DNA from: Gammaproteobacteria bacterium | GTDB lineage: Bacteria; Pseudomonadota; Gammaproteobacteria; JAABTG01 | Direction: 5' to 3' | DNA length: 35,254 nt | NCBI GenBank assembly: GCA_017999615.1 | Contig: JAGNLM010000017.1 | Coordinates: forward strand, 1 to 35,254 | In this document: positions 22,140 to 30,021 of the stretch, piece by piece | How positions within the stretch are numbered: position 1 is the first letter of the stretch | Layout: each line of letters begins with the position of its first letter | The notes under the pieces: model-generated | Database searches by the model: none | What the model was told of the DNA's origin: nothing | What the model saw: the letters and a program-made list of their open reading frames with translations, nothing else | Translations under genes and position numbers: made by a program

Positions 22140-22984
22140 TCGAAGCGGGTACGCTGTACGTGGTCGCGACGCCCATCGGCAACCTCTCCGACCTGAGCCC
22201 CCGGGCCCTGGACACCCTGCGCGGGGTGTCCGCGGTGGCCGCGGAGGACACCCGCCACACGGCGGTGCTGCTGCGCCACTACGGCGTGCAGACGCCGACG
22301 GTCTCGCTCCACGAGCACAACGAGCGCCAGGCGGTCCCGCGCCTGGTCGCGCGCCTGCGGGCCGGCGAGGCCCTGGCGCTCGTCTCGGACGCCGGGACCC
22401 CGCTCGTGAGCGATCCCGGGTGTCTCCTCGTCGCCGAGGCCCGGTCCGCCGGGGTACCCGTGCGGCCCGTGCCGGGCCCCAGTGCGCTCGCGGCCGCGCT
22501 CTCGGTGGCCGGGCTCGCCGCCGACCGCTTCGTGTTCGAGGGCTTCCTGCCGTCCCGGGGCGCGGCGCGCCGGGCCCGGCTGCAGGCGCTGGCCGGGGAG
22601 GAGCGCACCCTGGTGTTCTATGAGGCCCCGCACCGGATCCGCGAGTCCCTCCGGGACCTGGGGGAGGTCTTCGGCCCCGGGCGCCAGGGACTGTTGGCCC
22701 GGGAGCTCACCAAGGTCTTCGAGGAGACGCACCGGGCGACGCTGGCGGAGCTCGAGGAGTGGGTGGCGGAGCGCCCCGAGCGCGAGCGGGGGGAGTTCGT
22801 GATCGTCGTCGAGGGCCGCGAGCCCACGCCGGCCGAGGACGTGGGCCCCGACGACGACCGCGTCCTGCGGGTCCTCCTGAAGGAGCTCCCCGCCTCGACC
22901 GCCGCGACCCTCACCGCCCAGCTCACCGGGAAGCCGCGCCGCGCCCTCTACGCCCGGGCCGTGGAACTCTCCGGCGAGGCGTGA
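22133..22984 (+). CDS. rsmI: 16S rRNA C1402 ribose 2'-O-methyltransferase RsmI
   Basis: Methylates the ribose of C1402 in the decoding centre of 16S rRNA, using S-adenosylmethionine. It has 283 residues of the tetrapyrrole-methylase-like fold: TLYVVATPIGNLSDLSPRAL at the N-terminus, AEDTRHTAVLLRHYG, LVSDAGTPLVSDPG, the SAM segment VRPVPGPSALAAALSVAGL, FEGFLPSR and YEAPHRIRESL. The C-terminal helical domain includes LPASTAATLTAQLTGKPRRALYARAVEL. GTG at 22133 has GGGGGA seven bases upstream and gives the family start. The gene is divergent from lpoA (53 bases between starts) and followed by rnpB. Confidence 0.97.
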   Translation: MSIEAGTLYVVATPIGNLSDLSPRALDTLRGVSAVAAEDTRHTAVLLRHYGVQTPTVSLHEHNERQAVPRLVARLRAGEALALVSDAGTPLVSDPGCLLVAEARSAGVPVRPVPGPSALAAALSVAGLAADRFVFEGFLPSRGAARRARLQALAGEERTLVFYEAPHRIRESLRDLGEVFGPGRQGLLARELTKVFEETHRATLAELEEWVAERPERERGEFVIVVEGREPTPAEDVGPDDDRVLRVLLKELPASTAATLTAQLTGKPRRALYARAVELSGEA

Positions 22985-23003
22985 GGGCGCAGGGCCCTGG
23001 GGC

Positions 23004-23032
23004 TTGCGCCGGGGCCCCGCGCCGCCGACACT
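23004..23032 (+). promoter_or_regulatory. Promoter candidate for rnpB
   Basis: TTGCGC (23004-23009), a 17-base spacer and GACACT (23027-23032) would place transcription start at about 23039, where the RNase P RNA 5' strand begins. The -10 match is only three of six; position supports the call. Confidence 0.4.
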
Positions 23033-23038
23033 GGGCGT

Positions 23039-23414
23039 GGGAGTCGGCCGGACAGTCGCTGCGGCTTCGCAGCCGTGGAGGAAAGTCCGGGCTCCACAGG
23101 GCAAGGTGCCAGGTAACGCCTGGGGGGCGCGAGCCCACGGAAAGTGCCACAGAAAACACACCGCCTACGTGCGCCGGGCGACCGGCGCGCCGGTAAGGGT
23201 GAAAAGGTGCGGTAAGAGCGCACCGCGCCGACGGTAACGCCGGTGGCAGGGTAAACCCCACCTGGAGCAAGACCGAATAGGGGAAGTCGCCGCCCTCGTG
23301 CGGCGAAGGCGTGGCCCACGCCCTTCCCGGGTAGGTCGCTCGAGGTGCGCGGCGACGCGCACCCCAGATGAATGACTGTCCTCGACAGAACCCGGCTTAC
23401 AGGCCGGCTCCCTC
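23039..23414 (+). ncRNA. rnpB: RNase P RNA, bacterial type A
   Basis: Catalytic RNA that removes 5' leaders from tRNA precursors. The conserved elements occur in order. The P1 strand GGGAGTCGGCC (23039-23049) pairs with GGCCGGCTCCC (23402-23412). GGACAGTCGC and GAGGAAAGTCCGGGCTCC come next, followed by GGTGCCAGGTAACGCCTGGGGGG. The GGTAAGGGTGAAAAGGTGCGGTAAGAGCGCACCG region follows, then GGTAAACCCCACCTGGAGCAAGACCGAATAGG. The 3' part has AGATGAATGACTGTC and GACAGAACCCGGCTTAC, with GGGTAGG upstream. It lies between rsmI and mraZ, as in Pseudomonas. Ends are estimated from P1 pairing to within a few bases. Confidence 0.97.
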
Positions 23415-23423
23415 CTCTCTCCG

Positions 23424-23440
23424 GCCGCCCTCCCGGCGGC
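23424..23440 (+). terminator. GC hairpin after rnpB
   Basis: GCCGCC (23424-23429) and GGCGGC (23435-23440) form a six-base-pair stem with a five-base loop, 10 bases past the rnpB 3' strand. No T-run follows, so intrinsic termination is doubtful; it may stabilise the 3' end. Confidence 0.3.
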
Positions 23441-23659
23441 GCCCCACCCTTCGGCGGATCCTCGTCCTGCGGGTCCCGATTTCTCGCCCTTCGCCCGCCG
23501 CGCTCGATGGTGAGTGAACAGTTTAAGGTCACTCATCAATGCCATGATTCGGATGAAATTTATGCTGGATCCGGCACCATGTCGATTTCCTCTTCGGGCT
23601 CTATAACCAATTGTTTGGAATGATTTTTATAGCCACCGAGACCTCGCGGGAAGCTTTCC

Positions 23660-23689
23660 TTGACTCTGAAAAAAGTGGCTCTTCATAAT
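23660..23689 (+). promoter_or_regulatory. Promoter of the mra/dcw cluster (Pmra)
   Basis: TTGACT (23660-23665) and CATAAT (23684-23689), 18 bases apart, form a near-consensus sigma-70 promoter. The start would be near 23696, immediately before the first MraZ box and about 50 bases before mraZ. Confidence 0.7.
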
Positions 23690-23698
23690 TGGCTTTAG

Positions 23699-23743
23699 TG
23701 GTAAAAAGTGGTAGAAAATGGGCTGGAAGGGGATAGGGGGGAG
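23699..23743 (+). promoter_or_regulatory. MraZ operator: TGGKN-type boxes repeated every 10 bp
   Basis: TGGTA (23699-23703), TGGTA (23709-23713), TGGGC (23719-23723) and GGGGA (23729-23733) follow one another at exactly 10-base steps, with a weaker fifth GGGAG at 23739. E. coli MraZ is known to bind TGGGN direct repeats with five-base spacers in the same place to repress its own operon. The last copies merge with the mraZ ribosome binding site GGGGGAG (23736-23742), so binding could block both transcription and translation start. Confidence 0.7.
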
Positions 23744-23748
23744 TTGCG

Positions 23749-24207
23749 GTGTTCCGGGGGGATGTCCCGCTCAGTCTCGACCCCAAGGGTAGACTCGCGA
23801 TTCCGACGCGCTACCGCGACCGCCTGGTCGAAACGTGCGGCGGGGTGCTCGTGGCCACCGTCAGCCTCACCGAGCGCTGCCTCGTCGTGTACCCGTCCTC
23901 CGCCTGGCGCGCCATCGAAGACCAGCTGAAGGCCCTGCCCGCCCTGGACCCTCAGGCCCAGACCATCAACCGCCTCCTGATCGGGCATGCCAGCGACTGC
24001 GAGATGGACGGACAGGGCCGGATCCTCGTCCCCGCCACCCTGCGCGAATGGGCCGGTCTCGACCGCCGCGTGCGCATGATTGGCCAGATCCACAAGTTCG
24101 AGCTCTGGGACGAGGACGCCTGGGCGGCCCGGCGCGCGGAACTGCTGGACCAGGTGGGCGGGCTGCTCCGGGAGCCCTCCGAAGCCTTGCGCTCGCTGGT
24201 GCTGTAG
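23749..24207 (+). CDS. mraZ: Transcriptional regulator MraZ
   Basis: AbrB/SpoVT-like DNA-binding protein that represses the mra operon in E. coli. The 152 residues hold two tandem copies of the fold, each with the DxxxR signature: SLDPKGRLAIPTRYR at about 9-23 and EMDGQGRILVPATLRE at about 85-100. The C-terminus (about 125-152) is a divergent helix. GTG at 23749 is supported by GGGGGAG six bases upstream and by the family start MFRGDVPLSLD. The boxes it should bind lie just upstream. rsmH follows after 28 bases. Confidence 0.96.
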   Translation: MFRGDVPLSLDPKGRLAIPTRYRDRLVETCGGVLVATVSLTERCLVVYPSSAWRAIEDQLKALPALDPQAQTINRLLIGHASDCEMDGQGRILVPATLREWAGLDRRVRMIGQIHKFELWDEDAWAARRAELLDQVGGLLREPSEALRSLVL

Positions 24208-24235
24208 AACCCGGCACCGTGCGTCACGGAGTCCC

Positions 24236-25150
24236 ATGCCCGAGCACCGACCGGTTCTCCTGCGCGAGGTCATCGAGGCCCTTCGCCCCGGGGAGGGCGG
24301 CGTCTTCGTGGACTGCACCTTCGGCCGGGGAGGGCACGCTGGAGCCCTGCTCGAGCGGGTCGGTCCCGGAGGCCGGGTGATCGGGCTGGACCGCGACCCG
24401 GAGGCGGTGGCCGCCGCACGGCGCTGGGCAGAGACCGACCCGCGCCTCGTCGTGCGCGCCGCTCCCTTCTCCGCGCTCGCCCGCGAGGCCGCCGACCTCG
24501 GGGTGGCCGGCAAGGTGGACGGGGTGCTCTTCGACCTCGGGGTCTCCTCGCCGCAGCTCGATGCACCCGAGCGGGGCTTCAGCTTCCTGCGCGAGGGCCC
24601 CCTCGACATGCGCATGGACCCCGGCGCCGGCCCCTCCGCAGGAGAGTGGCTCGACACCGCCGACGAGGCCGAGATCGTGAGCGTGCTGCGCAGCTACGGG
24701 GAGGAGCCGCAGGCACGCCGGATCGCCGCCGCGATCGTGCGCGCTCGCCCCATCGCCACCACGCGGGAGCTGGCCGCGGTCATCGAGCAGGCCGTGCCGC
24801 GCCGCGCCCGCGACCACCACCCGGCCACGCTCACCTTCCAGGCCATCCGGATCTTCATCAACCGGGAGCTCGAGGAGCTCGACAGCGTCCTGCCCCAGTG
24901 CCTGGACGTCCTGCGCCCCGGCGGCCGGCTCGCCGTCATCTCCTTCCACTCCCTGGAGGACCGCCGGGTCAAGCGCTTCATCCGGGACGAGGCGCGGGGC
25001 GACCCCTATCCCCGCGACCTGCCGGTGGCGGCCGCCGCGCTGCACCCCCGCCTGCACCCCGTGGGCCGCGCCGTGCGCGCGACCGAGGAGGAGGTGCGGG
25101 AGAACCCCCGGGCGCGCAGCGCCGTGCTGCGCGTGGCGGAGAAGCTCTGA
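24236..25150 (+). CDS. rsmH: 16S rRNA N4-methyltransferase RsmH (MraW)
   Basis: Methylates the base N4 of C1402 in 16S rRNA, the same nucleotide whose ribose RsmI modifies. It has 304 residues: HRPVLLREVIEAL at the start, SAM motif DCTFGRGGHAGALLE (about 27-41), VIGLDRDPEA, GVLFDLGVSSPQLD, the inserted helical domain with IAAAIVRARP and HHPATLTFQAIRIFINREL, and LAVISFHSLEDRRVKRF. ATG at 24236 is the first start compatible with the family. The final A of the stop is the first base of the ftsL ATG. Confidence 0.97.
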   Translation: MPEHRPVLLREVIEALRPGEGGVFVDCTFGRGGHAGALLERVGPGGRVIGLDRDPEAVAAARRWAETDPRLVVRAAPFSALAREAADLGVAGKVDGVLFDLGVSSPQLDAPERGFSFLREGPLDMRMDPGAGPSAGEWLDTADEAEIVSVLRSYGEEPQARRIAAAIVRARPIATTRELAAVIEQAVPRRARDHHPATLTFQAIRIFINRELEELDSVLPQCLDVLRPGGRLAVISFHSLEDRRVKRFIRDEARGDPYPRDLPVAAAALHPRLHPVGRAVRATEEEVRENPRARSAVLRVAEKL

Positions 25151-25425
25151 TGTGGGACCGGATCCGGGTCTGGCTGACCGTGGCGCTCGGGCTCGCCGTG
25201 TTCGTCTCCGCGGTGTCCGTCGTCTACGTGAAGCACGCCTCGCGCAAGCTCTTCGTGGAGCTGCAGGCGCTCGAGCGCGCCCGTGACGGCCTCAACGTGG
25301 AGTGGGAGCAGCTGCACCTGGAGCAGAGCACCTGGGCGACCCACGGGCGCATCGAGTCCATGGCCCGGGACCGGCTCGGGATGCAGGTGCCAGACGCCGA
25401 GTCCATCGTGCTGGTGAGGCCATGA
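25150..25425 (+). CDS. ftsL: Cell division protein FtsL
   Basis: Bitopic divisome protein that joins FtsB and FtsQ and activates FtsWI. The 91 residues contain a short cytoplasmic N-terminus, one membrane helix at about 7-26 and a periplasmic coiled coil with LFVELQALERARDGLNVEWEQLHLEQS. The end is the FtsL-like ATHGRIESMARDRLGMQVPDAESIVLV. ATG at 25150 overlaps the rsmH stop by one base. The length is slightly under E. coli FtsL (121), mainly from a shorter cytoplasmic part. The stop overlaps ftsI in ATGA. Confidence 0.95.
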   Translation: MWDRIRVWLTVALGLAVFVSAVSVVYVKHASRKLFVELQALERARDGLNVEWEQLHLEQSTWATHGRIESMARDRLGMQVPDAESIVLVRP

Positions 25426-27167
25426 GACCGGACCCCGCCTTCGTCGCCTACCCCGGACGCCGGCGCGTCGTCCTGGCGTTCCTGTCGCTGCTCACGCTCG
25501 CGCTCCTCGGGCGGGCCCTCGGGCTCGTCCTGGTGGACGGGGAGTTCCTGCTGACCCAGGGGGACGCCCGGGCGCTGCGCACCGTGGCGGTGCCGACCCA
25601 CCGCGGGATGATCCTGGACCGCAACGGCGAGCCCCTCGCGGCCAGCACCGCGGTGGAGTCGGTGTGGGTCAACGCGAAGGAGCTCGTGACCGCGCGTGAG
25701 CGCTGGCCGGAGCTGGCGCGGGCGCTGGGCATGAGCGCCAAGCACCTCGAGCAGCTCCTCTCGGGGCGGCTCAACCGGGAATTCGTCTACCTGCGCCGCC
25801 ACCTCGAGCCGGGGCTCGCGGAGCAGGTGAAGGACCTGGGGATCGCCGGGGTCTACCTGCAGCGCGAGTACCGCCGCTTCTACCCCACCGGCGAGGTGAC
25901 CGGCCACGTGGTGGGCTTCACCGACGTGGACGACGTGGGCCAGGAGGGGATCGAGCTCGCCTACGACCACTGGCTGCGGGGGACTGCGGGGGCGAAGCGG
26001 GTGATCCGGGACGGCCGCGGGCGGATCGTCGAGGACGTGGAGAGCATCAAGGCCCCGCAGCCGGGTCGGGACCTCTACCTCAGCATCGACCGGCGCCTCC
26101 AGTACCTCGCCTACCGCGAGCTGAAGGCCGCCGTGAAGGAGCACCGGGCGCGGGGCGGGTCGGTGGTGATGCTGGACGCCCGCACGGGCGAGGTCCTGGC
26201 GATGGTGAACCAGCCGGCCTACAACCCGAACAACACCGCCGACCGCGTGGGCGCCAGGTTCCGCAACCGGGCGGTGACCGACGTCTTCGAGCCCGGCTCC
26301 ACCGTCAAGCCCTTCACGGTGGCCGCCGGCCTGGAGGCGGGCACCATCCGCCCGGAGACGATCATCGACACCAGCCCCGGCACGCTCAAGGTCGGCCGCC
26401 TCACGGTGCGCGACGTCCACAACTGCGGGGCGGTGGACGTGGGCGGCGTGATCCGGAAGTCGAGCAACGTGGGGGCGACCAAGATCGCCCTCTCCATGCC
26501 CGCCCAGTCCCTGTGGCGGGTGTTCCACGGCGTGGGGTTCGGCCAGCCGACCGGGAGCGACTTCCCCGGCGAGGTCTTCGGCATCCTGACCGACCCGAAG
26601 CGCTGGGGCGAGGTGCACCGCGCCACGCTGTCCTACGGGTACGGTCTGAACGTCACCGCGCTGCAGCTCGCCCGGTCCTACCTCGCCTTCGCCTCCGACG
26701 GATTCCTGCCCCCGGTCACGGTGCTACGGCGCGACGGCGTGGAGCGGGGCGAGCGCGTGCTCTCGGCCCAGTCCGTGCGCCAGGTGCGCCGCATGCTCGA
26801 GTCGGTCGCGGAGGAGGGTGGTACGGGCACCAAGGCCCGGGCGGTGGGCTACCGCGTGGGTGGCAAGACGGGTACGGCCAAGAAGACCGCCGACGGCCAC
26901 TACACGAGCAACCGCTACCTCGCCCTCTTCTCGGGGCTCGCCCCCGTCAGCGCGCCGCGCCTGGTGATGGCCGCCACCATCGACGAGCCATCGGGTGACG
27001 CCTATTACGGGGGCCAGGTGGCGGCGCCGGTGTTCGGGCGGATCGTGGGTGAGGCCCTGCGCATCCTGGGTGTGCCGCCGGACGACACCAACGCGGCTCC
27101 CCAGCGCCTGGCGCTGGGCTCCGACGCGCTGGCGGCGCGCACGCCCCCTGCCGGGGGAGGACTCTAG
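25422..27167 (+). CDS. ftsI: Septal peptidoglycan transpeptidase FtsI (PBP3)
   Basis: Cross-links septal peptidoglycan; class B penicillin-binding protein. The 581 residues comprise a membrane helix at about 15-38, a pedestal domain with RGMILDRNGEPLA at 61-73, and a transpeptidase domain with SxxK nucleophile S293-K296 (EPGSTVKPFT), SxN at 347-349 (KSSNVG) and KTG in GGKTGTAKK. ATG at 25422 overlaps ftsL by four bases. The length matches E. coli PBP3 (588). All active-site motifs are intact. murE starts two bases after the stop. Confidence 0.98.
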   Translation: MRPDPAFVAYPGRRRVVLAFLSLLTLALLGRALGLVLVDGEFLLTQGDARALRTVAVPTHRGMILDRNGEPLAASTAVESVWVNAKELVTARERWPELARALGMSAKHLEQLLSGRLNREFVYLRRHLEPGLAEQVKDLGIAGVYLQREYRRFYPTGEVTGHVVGFTDVDDVGQEGIELAYDHWLRGTAGAKRVIRDGRGRIVEDVESIKAPQPGRDLYLSIDRRLQYLAYRELKAAVKEHRARGGSVVMLDARTGEVLAMVNQPAYNPNNTADRVGARFRNRAVTDVFEPGSTVKPFTVAAGLEAGTIRPETIIDTSPGTLKVGRLTVRDVHNCGAVDVGGVIRKSSNVGATKIALSMPAQSLWRVFHGVGFGQPTGSDFPGEVFGILTDPKRWGEVHRATLSYGYGLNVTALQLARSYLAFASDGFLPPVTVLRRDGVERGERVLSAQSVRQVRRMLESVAEEGGTGTKARAVGYRVGGKTGTAKKTADGHYTSNRYLALFSGLAPVSAPRLVMAATIDEPSGDAYYGGQVAAPVFGRIVGEALRILGVPPDDTNAAPQRLALGSDALAARTPPAGGGL

Positions 27168-27169
27168 AG

Positions 27170-28681
27170 GTGACGGCGCCGATGCAACCCGCCGACACGA
27201 GCCTCGCCGCCCTGCTGCGCGGCCTGGTGGAGCTGCCCGAGGGTGGCCCCGAGGTCACCGGGCTCGCTCTCGACAGCCGGGTGGTGAGCCCGGGAGACCT
27301 CTTCTTCGCCCTCGCCGGCAGCGCCACGGACGGGCGGCGGTTCGTCGACGACGCGCTCGCCCGGGGGGCCTGCGCCGTGGTCGAGGAGGCCCCGGTCGCG
27401 GTGGTGGGGGTGCGCGCAGGCGTGCCCGTCGTCGGGGTCCCTCACCTGCAGCAGCGGGTGGGCGTGGTAGCGGACCGCTTCTTCGGCCACCCCTCGGCGG
27501 ACCTCTGGGTGGCCGGCGTCACCGGGACCAACGGCAAGACCACGGTGAGCCACCTGATCGCCCAGGCCGTGACCACCCACGGGGCGCCGCCCGCCGGCGA
27601 GCCCTGCGGTGTCCTCGGGACGCTCGGCTACGGCGTCTTCGGCGAGCTCCACCCGGGCCGCCACACCACCCCTGACGCCGTCACCGTGCACCGGCTCCTC
27701 GCCGGCTTCCGGGACCGGGGGGTGCGCCACGTGGCCATGGAGGTGTCCTCCCACGCCCTCGTCCAGGGGCGGGTGAACGGCGTCGCCTTCGACGTGGCGA
27801 TCTTCACCAACCTGACCCGCGACCACCTGGATTACCACGGCGACCTGAAGACCTACGGCGAGGCGAAGCTGCGCCTGTTCGAGCTCGAGGGCCTGGGGGC
27901 CGCGGTCGTGAACCTGGACGACCCCTTTAGCGCGTCGATCCTGGGGCGCCTGGCGCCCGGGGTCGAATCCCTCGGCTACAGCCTCTCCGACGACCCCCGG
28001 GCCCGGGTGCGCGCCCGCACCCTGGAGATCGGGCCCCAGGGTGTGCGCATGGAGGTCGTGACGCCGGCGGGCGAGGGCGTCCTGGCGAGCCCGCTCCTCG
28101 GGCGCTTCAACGCCGGCAATCTGCTGGCGGCCCTGGGGGCCCTGCTGACCCTGCGCCTGCCGCTCCCGCGGCTCCTGCAGGGCCTCGGCGAGGCTCGCCC
28201 CGTGGCCGGCCGGATGGAGCGCCACGGGGGCCAGGGCGGCCAGCCGCTCGTGGTCATCGATTACGCCCACACCCCGGACGCCCTGCAGAGCGTGCTCGCC
28301 ACCCTGCGGGAGCAGACCCGCGGGCGGCTCACCTGCGTCTTCGGCTGCGGCGGCGAGCGCGACCGGGGCAAGCGCCCGGAGATGGGCGCGGTGGCCGAGC
28401 GCCTCGCCGACGAGGTGATCGTCACCGACGACAACCCCCGGCGCGAGGACGGCGCGGTCATCGTTGACGACATCCTCGCGGGCCTGGCGTGGCCTGACCG
28501 CGCCCGGGTGCAGCGGGACCGGGAGCGGGCCATCGCCCTGGCGCTCGCGGACGCGGGAAGCGAGGACGTGGTCCTGGTCGCCGGCAAGGGCCACGAGGAC
28601 TACCAGGAAGTCAACGGCGTGCGCCGCCCCTTCAGCGACCAGGCGGTGGTCGGGGCGCTGCTCGCGGAGCGCGGCCCGTGA
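27170..28681 (+). CDS. murE: UDP-MurNAc-tripeptide synthetase MurE (meso-DAP-adding)
   Basis: Adds meso-diaminopimelate to UDP-MurNAc-L-Ala-D-Glu using ATP. The 503 residues show the Mur ligase three-domain plan: N-domain with LDSRVVSPGDLFFAL, P-loop VTGTNGKTT (117-125), MEVSSHAL, the lysine that becomes carbamylated at K233 (YGEAK), and DYAHTPD. DNPR at 421-424 marks specificity for meso-DAP rather than lysine, as expected for a Gram-negative. KGHEDYQ is near the C-terminus. GTG at 27170 has GGAGG nine bases upstream; ATG at 27182 is an alternative. Its end overlaps murF by four bases. Confidence 0.97.
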   Translation: MTAPMQPADTSLAALLRGLVELPEGGPEVTGLALDSRVVSPGDLFFALAGSATDGRRFVDDALARGACAVVEEAPVAVVGVRAGVPVVGVPHLQQRVGVVADRFFGHPSADLWVAGVTGTNGKTTVSHLIAQAVTTHGAPPAGEPCGVLGTLGYGVFGELHPGRHTTPDAVTVHRLLAGFRDRGVRHVAMEVSSHALVQGRVNGVAFDVAIFTNLTRDHLDYHGDLKTYGEAKLRLFELEGLGAAVVNLDDPFSASILGRLAPGVESLGYSLSDDPRARVRARTLEIGPQGVRMEVVTPAGEGVLASPLLGRFNAGNLLAALGALLTLRLPLPRLLQGLGEARPVAGRMERHGGQGGQPLVVIDYAHTPDALQSVLATLREQTRGRLTCVFGCGGERDRGKRPEMGAVAERLADEVIVTDDNPRREDGAVIVDDILAGLAWPDRARVQRDRERAIALALADAGSEDVVLVAGKGHEDYQEVNGVRRPFSDQAVVGALLAERGP

Positions 28682-30018
28682 TCCGGCTCGGCACCCGCGA
28701 GGCGGCGGAGCTCCTCGGCGGAACGCTCACGGGCGCGGACGTGCCCTTCGAGGGCTGCGGAATGGACACCCGCACCCTGCCGGCGGGCGCGCTCTTCGTC
28801 GCCCTGCCGGGCACCCGGGTCGACGGCCACGATTTCGTGGAGCGCGCCCGGGAGCGCGGCGCCGCCGCGGCGCTCGTGTCCCGGCCGGTCGCGACCACCC
28901 TGCCCACCGTCCGGGTGGCCGACACGCGCGAGGCCCTCGGCCGGCTCGCCGCGAACTGGCGGGGCCGCTTCCGGCTCCCGCTCGTGGGCGTGACCGGGAG
29001 CAACGGCAAGACTACGGTCAAGGAGATGACCGCGGCGGTTCTCGGGGGCCTCGGCCCGACGCTGGCGACCGAGGGCAACCTGAACAACGACATCGGCGTG
29101 CCCCTCACGCTCGCGCGGCTTGGGCCCGAGCACCGCTTCGCCGTCGTGGAGATGGGCGCCAACCACCCGGGCGAGATCGCCAGTCTCTGCGTGCTCGCCC
29201 GGCCGCAGGTGGGCGTGGTGACCCACTGCGCGCCCGCCCACCTGGAAGGGTTCGGCAGCGTGGAGGGCGTGGCCCGGGCCAAGGGCGAGCTGTTCCAGGC
29301 CCTGCCCGCCGAGGGCACGGCGGTCGTCAACGCCGACGACGCCTACGCCGGGCTCTGGACCCGGATCTCCGCCGCCGGCCGGCGCCTCACCTTCGGGCTC
29401 GAGGCGGCGGCCGACGTGACGGGCCGCTGGGAGCCGCGGGACACGGGCAGCCGGGTGCACCTGGTGACGCCGGCGGGCGAGGCGGACCTGCGCCTGGCGC
29501 TCCCCGGGCGGCACAACGTGATGAACGCCCTGGCCGCGGCCGCCGTGGCGCTGGCCCTCGACGTGCCCCTGGACGCGGTGGTGCGGGGCCTCGAGTCGGT
29601 GCGCTCCGTGCGGGGCCGCCTGCAGGTCCGTGAGGCCCGGGGGCTGCGGGTCCTCGACGACACCTACAACGCCAATCCGGGGTCGGTCGCGGCGGCGCTG
29701 GCCGTGCTCGCCACCTCTCCCGGCCGGCGCTGGCTCGTGCTCGGGGACATGGGCGAGCTGGGCGCGGAGTCGGCGGAGCTTCACCGGCGGATGGGCCGGC
29801 TCGCCCGCGAGGCCGGGGTGGAGCGCCTGTGGACGCTGGGGGCCCTCGCGGCCCTCGCGGCGGAGTCCTTCGGGGACGGGGGGCGCCCGTTCCCGAGCCA
29901 CGCCGCCCTGGCCGAGGCGCTGCGCTCCGAGGCCGAGCCGCCGGCCACGATTCTGGTCAAGGGTTCCCGCTCCATGACCATGGAGCGGGTGGTCGAAGCC
30001 CTGGTGGGAGAGGGCTAG
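28678..30018 (+). CDS. murF: UDP-MurNAc-pentapeptide synthetase MurF
   Basis: Adds D-Ala-D-Ala to the UDP-MurNAc tripeptide, completing the cytoplasmic pentapeptide. The 446 residues contain MDTRTLPAGALFVAL in the N-domain, P-loop GVTGSNGKTTVKEM with K111, NLNNDIGVPLTL, the carboxylate motif VVEMGANHPGEIA, PGRHNVMNALAAAAVA and DDTYNANPGS. GTG at 28678 shares GTGA with the murE stop. mraY begins three bases after the stop. It ends SMTMERVVEAL, usual for MurF. Confidence 0.97.
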   Translation: MIRLGTREAAELLGGTLTGADVPFEGCGMDTRTLPAGALFVALPGTRVDGHDFVERARERGAAAALVSRPVATTLPTVRVADTREALGRLAANWRGRFRLPLVGVTGSNGKTTVKEMTAAVLGGLGPTLATEGNLNNDIGVPLTLARLGPEHRFAVVEMGANHPGEIASLCVLARPQVGVVTHCAPAHLEGFGSVEGVARAKGELFQALPAEGTAVVNADDAYAGLWTRISAAGRRLTFGLEAAADVTGRWEPRDTGSRVHLVTPAGEADLRLALPGRHNVMNALAAAAVALALDVPLDAVVRGLESVRSVRGRLQVREARGLRVLDDTYNANPGSVAAALAVLATSPGRRWLVLGDMGELGAESAELHRRMGRLAREAGVERLWTLGALAALAAESFGDGGRPFPSHAALAEALRSEAEPPATILVKGSRSMTMERVVEALVGEG

Positions 30019-30021
30019 CGA

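Larger units (their letters stand above)
23415..23748. other. Gene-free leader between rnpB and mraZ, AT-rich in its second half
   Basis: 334 bases with no credible gene. The first 90 bases are GC-rich and contain a GC hairpin. From about 23511 the composition drops: 23521-23700 counts 78 G+C in 180 (43%). This part holds two inverted repeats, a promoter and the MraZ box array listed separately. Short frames across it have no family-like sequence. Confidence 0.8.

Noticed and set aside
23372-23623. Small plus-strand open frame over the rnpB 3' end and leader
   Set aside because: It starts inside conserved RNase P RNA and reads low-complexity sequence into the AT-rich gap.
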